DNA of 64,000 nucleotides from Oscheius sp. JU75 (lineage: Eukaryota > Nematoda > Chromadorea > Rhabditida > Rhabditidae): NCBI GenBank assembly GCA_037178855.1, contig JASJZC010000004.1, forward strand, positions 2,728,001-2,792,000. Reading direction: 5' to 3'. The number at the start of each line of letters is the position of its first letter. Within the stretch, counting starts at the first letter, position 1. The translations under genes were made by a program, and so were the position numbers. The notes beneath the pieces were generated by a model, which did no database searches, was not told the DNA's origin, and saw only the letters and a program-made list of their open reading frames with translations. Positions 13,724 through 25,008 of this stretch are shown piece by piece.

Positions 13724-16700
13724 ATGGACTACTCTTTCAACGACGACACGCCAATGAGCGACCCTTTCCTCTCCTTGGAGACCAATCTCGATGATATAAG
13801 CGGTACGTTCTTTTCGTGGAAATCTTATCTACATGTGCTGGGGAAGCCTTGTTTTTTTCGAGGAAGGAAGCAACGGAAAATGATGGAACAGAACACGATA
13901 CAGTGTGTAGTCACAGATCCTTTGTAATGTCGGATCTGTCATCTCTTCTCGTTTATGTCTAACATAACTGTCCATGGAGAGGTCCAGCTTATCTGCAACT
14001 ATCGCCGGTTCTGTTTTGTTCAGAAAACGAGCAATAAGATGATCTGTGTGAGGGGGTGTTTTTCCTAAAGTGCAAGTGTGCCACAAACACAGTGTCTGAA
14101 CCCACTTCTAGCAACCTGCTCTCCTTTTTCCAAATGTACAAATACAGTAATCCGTACAGTGAGTGTGTTTCTTTTGTCCCAAATTCCGCGGTCTTTGTTC
14201 TGTTACTGCGTCTGCCATGTGTTCTGCTCCCACTTGCAAAACTGGGAACCAATACCCATTCCTTCTCTTATCTCCTTAGCTTTTCGTGGATGCGTTGTAT
14301 TAACGGAGGCGCTTATCACAATTGTAGTACCTCTCCTGGGATTCCCCCTACCTATGGAGGCTGTCCAGCGCTTTTTCTGTGAGTCAGGGGGATACTGTAG
14401 TCAAACATGAGTTTAACTTCTGTTTTTCAGCGGTCATCCAAATGGATGAGTCTTTCGGACTCGGATCCTCTTCTTGGCATCCTCAACAACCGTCGTCCTC
14501 TTACCACAATCCCTATGCTCGACCGAACCAGCACAGTCCGCCACAGGAGTTTTATGAGCAAGCCAAGTAGGTTTTCCGTCTCTTCAAATCAATTGGTTTC
14601 AGATCCCGTGAGATCGGCTCCATCGTGTCTCTTCTCCAGTCCGACAGTCCACCACACAATGATCCCTATGCTGCCATGAAGTTCTCTCCTCCCAATCTGG
14701 ACATGGAAGCCTGTAACCTCAATGGTCCAGCTCGACTCTTGCCAGTTCTTCAAAGTCATTCGGGACAGTCCAATTATCAGCCAGGAACCCTTGTAAGTTA
14801 ACTGTCAGGAGAAAGTGCAGATAAGAGACAAATCAGTACTCGGAAAACAAAAAAGGCACACTTTGTTCGCCTAAAGACGGGTTATCTCGAAAGGGGCTGC
14901 AGTGATTTTGAAGAGAGATATGGATCCAAAAGGAACTGAGCACAGATTAGAAGTTATATCCGTAGCAGTAAGATGATGCAATTTTGGGTGATCTCTGATC
15001 AGAACTGTAGGGATGCCCGACCAGACCGTTGGCTTTTGCTCTATTGCCATCATTTTCGAGCTGCCAATCTCTTATCGACTTCAAACAGTCTGACGCGCTC
15101 TGATACAGAGTCTTCGCATGAAACATACCGTAATATCAAGGGAGCAGTGAACTAGTTTCAGGCCCATCATCTGTCATCTCCGGCTATGCAGCCTGCTCAA
15201 GTTATGTCTCCTCCGGCTATGTACGTAGACACCCAAATGTCTCCGGAAGCATATCAGGATCCCAAAACCTCTCCCTATATGGCTCAGAGAGTCAAGATGG
15301 AGTCTCCTCCGCCTTCTGCTCCTGTCACTCGTAAACCAAGCTCCACCAAGGAAGAACTGCTCATTATGCTGGTGAGTCAAGGCGTTTTCCATGAAAACAG
15401 ACAGGTTCAGATGAACATGTCACCCTCAGAAGTAGACAAATTGAAGAACAAGGGCGAGCCGCGTAGTCGTCCCTCCGCAGTGGCTACCCGAGTGACCAAA
15501 GACCATGATGGCTCAAGACAAAGTGTGAAAAAATGGACTGAGGATGATGATGACGACGATGGTGAGGATTTGGAAGAAGATGACCAGCCAGTGCGGAAAG
15601 GACCAAAGACTGAAAGAAGAACTGCTCATAACCTTATTGAAAAGAAGTACCGTTGTTCGATTAATGACAGAATACAGCACTTGAAAAGCATGCTGGCAGG
15701 AGATGATGCTAAGGTATGTTTTATCGAGAATCATACTCATAAATATTGTAGCTCTCGAAGTCGGCAACTCTCCGAAAGGCCATCGATCACATCGAATACC
15801 TGGAAGGAGAGAATGCCTCTTTGAGATCGGAAGTCGACCATCTGCATATGGTGCTCAAAGCCCATCGAATTGAAGTTACTCCACGAGCTCAATCCCCGAT
15901 GAGTCTCAGTCCGACCACCTCTTCCAGTGCCATGTCACCAACAGCTGTAAGACAATTATTTTGACTTAAATTTGAAGACATTCCAGGGCTCTCCACAATC
16001 ACCTCCTCTCCCTCTTCGAGGCGCCAAGCGGGCAAGGATGGATCAAAGTCGAGTGACCATGTTCGGACTGATGTTCGCGATGCTGATATTTAATCCTCTA
16101 TCGTTCCTCGCTTCTCCAGCCTCAGCAAGTGATGACACAGCCCAAAGAACCATCCTGCCTCAAGGAAGAGTGCTCGAAACAGACGAGTCCTTTGGCTACA
16201 GTAACAGTGACTGGTGGCACAACAGTGTCATTCGCCCCGGTTTCATCTGGCTCATCAATATTCTGGTCGTTATATGGGTGCTCAATAGACTACTCGTTTA
16301 TGGAGAGCCTGTACAGGTAAAGCCTTCGCGAATGTTCGTCCATGGTAGTTTAGGACTTCAAATCTGACTCTTGGACAACATTTTTATCCTTTCGGAAGAG
16401 AGCAAGACTCGAGTTCGAATCGAAGAATGTCAAGGAAGCTATGCGACAGTACATGGAGTGTCTAATTGTGAGTTTATTGTTTTGCATCCATCAATTATGC
16501 TAATCCAGATACTTGAGAGACCGCTGCCTTCTCCCGGTTTCGACATGTTACTTTCCGTTGTCTGGCAAGTCATCCGCCATGCTCTCAACTGGCTGTGGAT
16601 CGGAAGGTAAACTCCCTTATCAAACCTTTCCAACAACCGTTTTAGATGGTTCTCTCGACTGCGAAGAGACTCCGAAAAGCCGAAGACGGTTGTTTGCAAG

Positions 16701-18214
16701 AGTCACGCTCACACCGCCTTGATCTACCACAAGCTGCACCAACTTCATTTGCTCGGTGTGGACGAGGCTCGCAGCCCAATTTGTGGTCTCTACCTTGCTC
16801 TCAGTGCCGTTAACTTGGCCGAAAGCGCTGGTGCCTCGACTGACGGACTACCGCGAAATGTTATGGCTGATATCTACATTCATGCCGGCCTCAGAACCAA
16901 ACTGTGCATGTGGACGCCTTTCAGAAGTCTCGTAGCCGGATACTTCTTTAGAAGAGCCCGAAGACATATCCGAAGAGCCGAAGAGTCAAGTGTGAGTTCT
17001 TCGAATAGAACAAGTAGTAATCATCTGTGTTGCAGGTAAACGGATTGATTTGGATGTACCATCCCCTAGCGAAGAAGTACTTGTCCGATCCAAAACTTGT
17101 CGATTCGATTCTGTCAGGAAAAGACGCGCGTCTGGTGCCATACATTTCAGAAGACACAGGTGAGAAACTTCTTGTATTGTGATCAATGACTCTTTCAGCC
17201 AACCCCACTTCTCGTCTCCGAGCTCACTTCAAGCTCCATCTTCTCCAAAAACTGGCCGGAGAGTTGACAGGACGACTTGACTATGAAGTGGACATTGTCG
17301 ATGTCTCTCGACTACTTCTCTCTATGTCTACAGGAGCTGGTCTCCCGAAAAAGACGAACGACTGGGATGTCGACACGAGCATTGTAGACGGCGATGCCAT
17401 GTGTACGTGGTGGACCCACGTCTTGACGTGTGCTCTATACTGGAAGCAGTCAATGAACGACAGGGCGAAGAAGGCATACACAGTCATTCGACAATGCCCC
17501 AAACAGCTGCTTTCCAAGTAAGTGCAATACTTGATTACTATAAACAGTACTATTCAGTCCTCTCGCCTTGGCTGTTGGACATGCGTTCTGTGCCAGAAAA
17601 GTCTGTGTAGATGACAGAACCAATCCCAAGTTTGGAGAGTTCGTCTATATGCATTCTCGCAAAGCATTGGAGATACTGAGACCGGCTGTGAGTCGGAGTG
17701 CCCCGGAGACTGTCGAAATTCATGTAGGTACAAACAAGTTTTTGTTACAGTCATTTACAGGACGTTCTCTGTCGTCTAGGCTACGAGTGGATCATGACTT
17801 CTCTTCTGGACGCATGGAGACAGGGATTAGAAGTCAATGTACCCTACTGGACTCAACAGCCAGTTCTCGACTACCGCACACTTTATCAGGAGGCATGCAA
17901 TCATTACACCTTCTTGGATGAGCAAAGTCACCATCAAGCCGGTTATAGGGTATAACATTATTGCTCTATAACTGAACAAAGTTTCCCAGACGACAGTCTA
18001 TCAACTGACTTCGAGAATGTTGAATGGCGCCAATCCTCTACACACTTGGACAGCCGTGACACAGATCAGAAGACAGAGGATGGCTGCTGTGAAGGGTCAA
18101 TCATTCCTCGATCACGGGAAAATGTGCCGATCCAACCAGCCCGACCAGTTTCATCTCCATGTTCTCGGCAAATTGCATGCCGACTTGACTCATCTCAGCG
18201 AAAAGTCCAAATAG
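13724..18214 (+). CDS. SREBF: Sterol regulatory element-binding protein (SREBP), complete
   Basis: This is a membrane-anchored bHLH-zip transcription factor that controls lipid genes after proteolytic release. All parts are present: an acidic N-terminus ([20 protein letters not shown]), a Ser/Pro-rich region, the basic-HLH starting [20 protein letters not shown] with the SREBP-specific Tyr in EKKYR, a zipper ([14 protein letters not shown]), TM1 (near [19 protein letters not shown]), a lumenal loop with an RxxL sequence (RTIL) at the expected site-1 protease position, TM2 ending in VYGEPV, and a long SCAP-binding regulatory C-terminus to 18214. YGEPV after TM2 is a strong family mark. The first two introns are hundreds of bases, the rest mostly under 60. 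The gene is convergent with legumain. Confidence 0.95.
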
Positions 18215-18378
18215 ACCAATTTACCTCATTTGTTTGTATACAGTTATCGTTAGTTAGACTAGCTCAAATTATCCGGTTCCGCGAATCCCTCTTGCTCATA
18301 TCATACGTGCATTCGTGATTGTCTCCTCTATTTTGTGCTCACAATAAGACCCGTATCGAATCTTCAGATTTATTATGT

Positions 18379-20187
18379 TTAAAGGAATTTTGCAGTCTTA
18401 TCTTCGACGAAGTTGATCTCTTTGCACAGCTCGCCCAGCACAGTCACAACCTCAGAGCAGTCCTTCTCATTGACCAATTCCGCGAAAACAACCATTCGTC
18501 CAGCTAGATAGGGACTCTGGTCGGGTCAATTACTTTTTAAACAATATGGATACCTGTCCGAAAGGATGGCAAGACTCTTCAAATTGTTTCGCCAAATCTT
18601 CCATGCAGTCTGTGCTCTGTCTGTTGCTCAATACTTTGGTTCTATTTTGCAGTTGATTGACCATCGAATGAAGAAGACTGTCGACCATCTTCCGTTTCTG
18701 GAGAATGGCGTCTATTTGCTCCAGAGCCGCCTCTCTTTCTGTCTTATTGGCAACTGATTCAGCACGCGTTCGATAGTAGTACAGAGGAACATCTCGTGCC
18801 GGAACCAGTGTCTCGGGCCCATTCTAAAGAGCTACAAATTATTCGATAACAAAACAGTTCTCACCAGATTGAACTGCCCAGCTCCCAGTTTGATGTCACT
18901 CCGTTCTCCTTGGAAGTGGGAGACGGGAATGGGATTCAAGAAAGTACTTCCGAATCGACAGACGGTTGAACCGAGAACAGCCTTCGAGACCTCCGAATAC
19001 TGATTGACCAAGCCGAGATTGTTCAGATTGTTCTAGAATGAAATGTTTCGGCAAACAAGTGATGCCCTAGGGGCTAAATAACAGTTAAAATCCCATTTAT
19101 TTGAACTTTACCAGATTTCCAACTCCTGTCAGCTTGCCCTGATCCCCTTCTCACTTATTTCCGCCCGACCGCATGTTTCCCACAAGGTGAGCTCCCCTGA
19201 GAAAAGCAACCTGGCTTCAGACAGACACACACATACAGAGAGGTTTTTTGGGTATTTAGAACTAGATATAATAAACACCTTTTCAGAGTCTGTTATCCAC
19301 TGGACACTGAACTCGTCTCCATAACAGGTTCCTTCGTTGCAATTGCAAGCATACGATGGTTGAGTAGCTGTGGAAGCCGTCAATCCAAACACTGAAGCAG
19401 TTTAAGTTTGTTAACTAAAGAGAAAGTCAAACCTGACAGATCATTCTCCATTCCCGCCAACATGGAGCCGGCTTCACAAGCCTCAATATAAACGGACAGT
19501 TGACTGAATCGTGCCTTCTTGATGGCGTCTTGAAGTGTTCTCTTGGTCAGCTGAAACATTGTTGTGTTTTAGTACAGCTTGAGAGACAGACCACTTTTCC
19601 CGAAGGCATCGAGACAAATCCCGGAGCCCCATGGTCAACAATGAAGAGAAAGATGTTGTCATTTTTCGTCGTTTTCAGTACCCGCTTGTTGTTATTCTTT
19701 CCTTTGATTTTCTTCGAGTCACCCGTGAGCACAGCCACGAAATTGTCGACGTTTACATCACCCAATCTGCGTTCTTTCATTACTTCTAATTGAAATCTAA
19801 CCTGTAGTCGATTTTCAGGCCACTGTAGTAATCTGGTCCATACGGAGCGTTCCGCAACTGACCAGGGGTCGGATTCCTGAACTTTGGTTGTTGAAAGGCT
19901 GGGGTAAACCAGCCTCGGATCGCTTGCAACATCATCGTACATCATAACAATGATATTTTTCGGTGGAACTCCTTTTGCGACCAGTAGATGATAGGCATGG
20001 GCCACATCTGCCTGATGTCGATAGTTTTCTATACCATTCGATCCCGCGACCAAAAGAGCATGCAATTTGGAAGGAGACATATTACTAAAAAATATCTTCC
20101 TTTAGTTACTTCCAATCAGTCTTACTCGTTTTTAAATCCTGGATAGGCAGATACTAGGAGAGGAAGTAAGAAGAAGACCAGCTCCAT
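18379..20187 (-). CDS. Legumain / asparaginyl endopeptidase (C13 cysteine protease)
   Basis: This is a lysosomal or gut cysteine protease that cuts after Asn. A signal peptide (MELVFFLLPLLVSAYPG) starts at 20187. The family core follows: LLVAGSNGIENYRHQADVAH, the MMYDD motif, catalytic His in IVDHGAPGF and catalytic Cys in VYIEACEAGSML (usual family form EACESGSM). Cys residues in CNCNEGTCYGDEFSVQW fit legumain. The C-terminal prodomain region (about 18,380-18,840) is more diverged. GPI8/PIG-K shares the fold but lacks the YRHQADV plus prodomain arrangement, and there is no C-terminal membrane anchor here. A minus-strand AATAAA lies at 18369-18374 just past the stop. It sits 193 bp downstream of the Thr-rich gene. 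Confidence 0.93.
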
Positions 20188-20379
20188 GACTTGGAGAGAC
20201 TACTTTACCTTCTAATTTACCTGAATTTATAGGGGCCGGCCAAGCTCTGACCCTTACTATTGTTGTTAGATGACTGATAACGGGGTCAGGTACAGGAAGT
20301 GGCACAAGAACAACAAGCAAACAGATTCTTTTATTCAAAGACGTTGAAAGGAGGTCATGTACATTTGCTAACCCGGAAA

Positions 20380-22010
20380 TCAGATGTTCGTGTTGGCTAT
20401 TCGATGGCTCACACCGTGGAGAGTCTTCTTCCGAAGACGACGGACCTTCTTTTGGAATTTCGGTCGTCTGACAACGCTGGATGAGTTGCGGAACGGATGA
20501 GTCACACTAGAAGAGTTGGGACGACCAGGTCGAATCTAAATTGGCTGTTCATAATTTAAGAAAGAGAAGAGACCCGGAGAAGCCGCCTGTTCTGTCCCCT
20601 GAAGTTCTTGCGATGTGGTCTTCTTGGCTGGCCGCGATGAAGAGTTCGAGGAGAAGTTTGTGCAGTTACATCTCCTAAGCCACTAAGCCACCGAACGAGC
20701 AAAGTTGTCACCTGTTCTTCTTGTCGAAGAGAAATTGGCCACTCGAACTGTGCTCTTCGGAGTGACTGTCGGCTCGAGAGTAGTCAAAATATGAGGTCTC
20801 ATTGATGGAAGCCCTTTTACCAGTTCCTCAATCATCTAAACACATTTTCGTAGGCCCCTATTGTCTCCACCCAACCTCTGAATCGCTAGTAAATCCGCGT
20901 CTCGTCTCAGGAACAGACGTACTCTCTAATATCACAGGTTCTGTCGTTGTCTCGACAGCCCTGAATCGACCGGTACTCAGCCTTCTTCGTGGAATAGTTG
21001 GAATAATCGAGATGTCTTCCTCGGTTGGAATTGGAATAGTTACAGCAGGCTCCGGAGTAATGAAAGATTCCTTCTCGACAGCAGTCGGGACCTGGTCCGT
21101 CACACTGATATCCAGAATAGCGGCCTCCTGATCCGGTAGGAAGGTTTCGGGAACTTCATTAGGTGGAGAAACGAAGACGAAAGACTCCTCGGGAAGAGGT
21201 ATGAAAGTAGATTCAGTAACAGGCTCCTGGTTTGGCAAGGGAATTAGAACTCGAGGATCTTCTTCGTGAAAATCACTGTCAGTTGTGGGCTCTGTGAACT
21301 CTCTGAATGGAGCAGGACTCGTAGTTTCAGGTACTGAAGGAGAGTCATCCGGTAGAGGAATGAGGATCATGGGGTCCGTTGCCAGTTCTACGGTCGTTGT
21401 GGTAGTCTGTGTGATTGTTGTGGTCGTTGGCGTCATGGTTGTAGTTGTAGTTGTCGTTGTAGTTGTAGAAGTCGTACTTGGTGTAGTTGTTGAGGTAGGC
21501 GTGGTGGTTGTGCTAGTCTCTAGCTCCTCCTCATTTGATTCTTCTGGAACTGTCACTCTCGGCATGATAGCTCCAACAGGAGGTCGAATAGAAGGAGGAC
21601 CACGGAATCGCTGACTTTGAATTATTGGAGGAAGTGTTGTCGTCGGTGGAACTGGCGTTGTACTTATATCGAACGATTTCTCTAACTGGAACACACTCAC
21701 TTTTCCTTCTCACTTTTAGTTTCCACCGGATCTTCAGCAAGTGTTGTTTCTTGGTCATTTCTCTGAGCACTGGTAGCTTCTTCCTCCTTATCGAACAGAC
21801 TCAATTGGAGGTTTTCGTCTGGACTCCCGTCGATGTTGAAACTAGAGGTCATAAAGTTATGTCCAGAATTATCCTGCCTCACTTGTGATCTTCCGTGGCC
21901 TCATCAATCGGTAAAGGTGGTAAAGGCGGTGCCAAGAGAGAGTACGTGTTTTGGATGAATAGCAACAAGCAAAGCCACCTCTGAAACCTCGTGTTGTAAG
22001 ATGGTTTCAT
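20380..22010 (-). CDS. Secreted Thr-rich mucin-like protein with basic C-terminus
   Basis: The start at 22010 gives a signal peptide (MKPSYNTRFQRWLCLLLF...), then an acidic region, a low-complexity Thr tract (near 21,400-21,530, runs of T broken by P, S, M and I), Pro/Glu-rich segments with recurring ILIPLP or FIPLP, and a Lys/Arg-rich tail (RRPKFQKKVRRLRKK). Hand-joined introns of 38, 40, 37 and 38 nt keep one frame to the stop at 20380. Thr/Ser/Pro-rich secreted proteins are usually heavily O-glycosylated, as in mucins or cuticle and surface coats; that role is inferred from composition only. No known domain is seen. The arrangement of acidic, glycosylatable and strongly basic parts is unusual. 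Confidence 0.75.
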
Positions 22011-23424
22011 GGCAATTTGGCCCACGATGGGTCTTCCCTGCTGAGTTTATTGCGCCTTGCGGCAGAGAGGCAAAAAAGGGACCGCTTCACACTGTCTTTC
22101 GTCTGAACATTGAGATCGGTCTTCGACAAGGCCGCACAGGGTGTTTGAGAATCGGATCGAAAAGAGAAAGGACAATTATTGTGACTTTGGCGAAGGCAAA
22201 GATCACGTGGATCTCTAACCCGATACTTTATTTTCGATATAAGAGGCATGACCAAAAGCAGGCAGGCTATACCGCATTTAGAGTGACTGGAAAAAGGTGT
22301 CATTGCGCCGGAACATGCACTTGATCATGGAGACCAAACCTCCCCAAGGGCTTTTGCAGATTGTCTAGATCTTTTCACTGGTTTTTTTTCGTTTCAAACG
22401 GGAAGCTACATTTCATCTGAGACAGGCATTGTTCGCGCGTTTTTACACGTTTCTTGATAGAGATCTTCTGCGTTTCAGCGCGAGATTCGAGAGAATCGCA
22501 AACTTTTTGGAATTTATGGGTGCTATGTGGAGTCGTTACTGTCTCCCAAGTAAAGAAATGTTTTGTCTGGCTTCATTCATAAAAAATGGGGAAGTCAACA
22601 GTTCTCTCATCGGATGGCTAAGTCTTTAAAATACTTTAAAGAGAAGGCAAATAGCCGCCTTTGTAGTTATCTTCGGGAGTTTCTACCAGCAAAAAAGTCT
22701 TTTCAATCGAAATAATGTAGAGAAATTGTAATCGATTCAGTTGCACGTTAGCTGTACAGGATACTAAAAATGACATGAGTAAAAATTGGTTGCAGAGAAA
22801 GAGTGTCCAGTGGAGTCAAAGTAGGAAGAGTCTGGAGGAAAGACTGACCATGCTGTATTCGAGAGTGTCCTTCCTCTCTAAGGATTGAATGTAACGGGGC
22901 GACGAGACACTGTAGAGGGAGAGAGATGGCACTCTTCCAGTTCAAACGACGGCTGCCGTTTTTGCAACTTGTCTCTTACGACGACCTTTCTCCCGCCTGC
23001 GGCATTTTTCAGGTCCACCTCTCCGATCCTCGACTTATTTTTCCAAGATCGACATCTTGTGATAAGATTCTGTGACATCGTTCATTGAGTAAGTCCCTTC
23101 TTGAATAGAGGGTCCAGGTATCGTCAGCTTTCAAAAGATAGTAATTAATATTGGTCACATTTTAAAAGAAAATGATCCAGAGACAATGTGAGAAGACTAC
23201 TTGCTGCAAACGACTTTCCATCGTCGTATTCAGCTTTGCGCTGCTACCCAACCTATCGTTCAAACAACTCTGGCTTTTCAGGCATTCAATCGCTAAAGCT
23301 CCATCAAATCTGATAACTGTTCAGGATTGTGTCTGTCACGACAAGTTCTACCGAGTTCTGTCGGAAGAAGAGGAGGACCGCTTCTTCGAGTTGTGCTGAA
23401 TGAACTGCCGTGAATTGAACGTTA

Positions 23425-23930
23425 TTTGGTGGATAGGCCATGCCCAATCAGAAGAATGCCACTGAGGAGTACATTCCTCGATCCCCAATGAGCTGCTCGG
23501 CCGTGAAAAAATGCCGATACCGAGACATGAACACGTGACTTAGAGGATAGGTCATGTCTTATTTCTGCTGGAAAGTGCTGAAGAACACATCTGCTCACAT
23601 GGAGGAGATCCGGAATCTCCGTCGCCGATGATGCCGCCAGAAAAATGCTCCTTTGTGTTTTTTTTTTGCTGGAAACTGCGAAAAATTCAGCTAGAGACAG
23701 ACAGTATGAGCAAGTTCTGTTCTGATATGGAGACGAGACTGAAAGACACCTGTTCGGATGTGCCGCGAGAAAAAAAAATGCCGACCGCGCATAATGATAG
23801 CGTCATTTGGGAGATGGGTTATATTCACTTTTTGCTGAACACTGCCGAAGAACATGACATGAAGTTCAAAATGTGATTTGGGAGACGGGTCATGCCGAAA
23901 TTTTTCAGAAATTTGACCTGGCATGACAGG
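23425..23930. repeat. Degenerate dispersed/tandem repeat, about 90 bp units
   Basis: Two stretches align by eye over about 90 bp: 23,499-23,590 and 23,763-23,852. Both read roughly CCG(C/T)GA..AAAATGCCGA, then a TGGGAGATGGGTTAT- or GAGGATAGGTCATG-like block, then TTTCTGCTG..A..CTG..GAAGAACA. Partial further copies occur near 23,430 (GGATAGGCCATGCC), 23,655 (TTTTGCTGGAAACTGCGAA) and 23,880 (GGGAGACGGGTCATGCC). The copies are diverged; no terminal repeats or coding capacity are seen. Confidence 0.55.
23685..23761 (+). pseudogene. 77 bp copied fragment of a CCDC186 exon
   Basis: Bases 23685-23761 match 26143-26219 with one difference (caagTtctg here, caagTcctg in the gene would be T versus C at one site). 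The matching bases encode the coiled-coil segment IQLETDSMSKSCSDMETRLK and onward. The copy carries no flanking introns and lies about 2.46 kb upstream of the source exon on the same strand. It is too short to act as a gene and is embedded in the degenerate repeat. Confidence 0.85.
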
Positions 23931-25008
23931 CCAAGTTTAGCTAGTGAGACATGACGTGTCAAGTCTTGTCGAGATTCGGAAAGAAACTGAGTATACCTCA
24001 TCTAATAGTTCACAAAAATAAGGCATGACCGGTCTTCAGCAGCGTAATCTCTTTAAAAAGACACATGGCAGTATCAGAGTCCAGAATCAGGAGCCTTACG
24101 TTCCACAGTGAGTGTTCAGAGCTCTCCGAATCAATGAGTCGTCTAAGCATCCATTAGCATCCGTTTCATAGCGCTTCTCCACAAGTCTGCTGTTTCAATA
24201 TGTTCCGGTTCCTCAACGTGTCTAGTAGCTGCTACTTCAACTCATTGACCACTTTTTCGAACAGCATCATAACAGTCTCGCTCCGAAAATAGCCATCGAG
24301 GACAGAAATCAAAGGTTCTATGCTTTGAAATTGATTCGGTGTTGACTCTCTGCTTGACAATGCGAGGTTGTCTCTGCCAGTCTGAGGTTCTCAGATCTGT
24401 GTTACTCATTCGTGATAGAGAAAGGTAACCAAAACATTACGAAAGAGCGACGAATGTTTGAAAAAGCAGAAACACGTGTCCTGAAATTGTCGGATACGAG
24501 CAGCAAACGAGCAAATGGCTTCGGAATGAAGCCTCAAAGTTTTCAAGACTCGACAGGATCTTTCAAGTCATGTTCGCTTTTGACGTGGTCCGACAAGTCG
24601 AGGGCGACTAGACTCTGCATAGTGTGAGCATCAAGCGGAAACTATGATCGGTTAAATGAGATTATCTTAAACACTTTTTTGTCCGAACACACTCAGTATG
24701 ACATGGTAAAAAGCTGCCATGAACTCAACTCATTATGTTCAATTTAATTATGGAAGTCGTTTTCAAGTGTCTCTAGCTCCAATGTCTCCCGACGAGTCTT
24801 CGCAATTGTATGGCGAAGGGGCGCAAGGACTGACCCTACTAAATCGATCGCCCTTGCTTGCTTCTTCCTAATTTGACTTTTCTCATCTCTTTTGATATAC
24901 TAAGCGGAGAACTTTGAGGATTGATAGAAAGGGGTTTACTGCACACACTTTTACATTCTTTAAATACTTTCCTATCCAAAATTATAGGAACAAGAGAATG
25001 GTTTTCTA

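Larger units (their letters stand above)
22011..25008. other. 3 kb gene-poor stretch with degenerate repeats
   Basis: No gene is supported here. The stretch separates the divergent Thr-rich and CCDC186 genes. It contains a degenerate repeat (about 23,420-23,930) and an almost exact fragment of a CCDC186 exon, both listed separately. Short open frames at 22,001-22,324 and 22,885-23,088 show no recognisable protein. Confidence 0.6.

Noticed and set aside
18379-20187. GPI8/PIG-K rather than legumain
   Set aside because: The YRHQADV and YIEACEAGSM contexts, the prodomain-like C-terminus and lack of a C-terminal membrane helix favour legumain.
21285-21614. Val/Gly-rich open frame on the plus strand
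   Set aside because: It is the antisense of the Thr-rich tract; the composition is a shadow of repeated ACN codons.
22001-22324. 107-codon plus-strand frame over the Thr-rich gene start
   Set aside because: It is Arg/Lys-rich without recognisable features, lacks splice partners and overlaps a better-supported first exon on the other strand.
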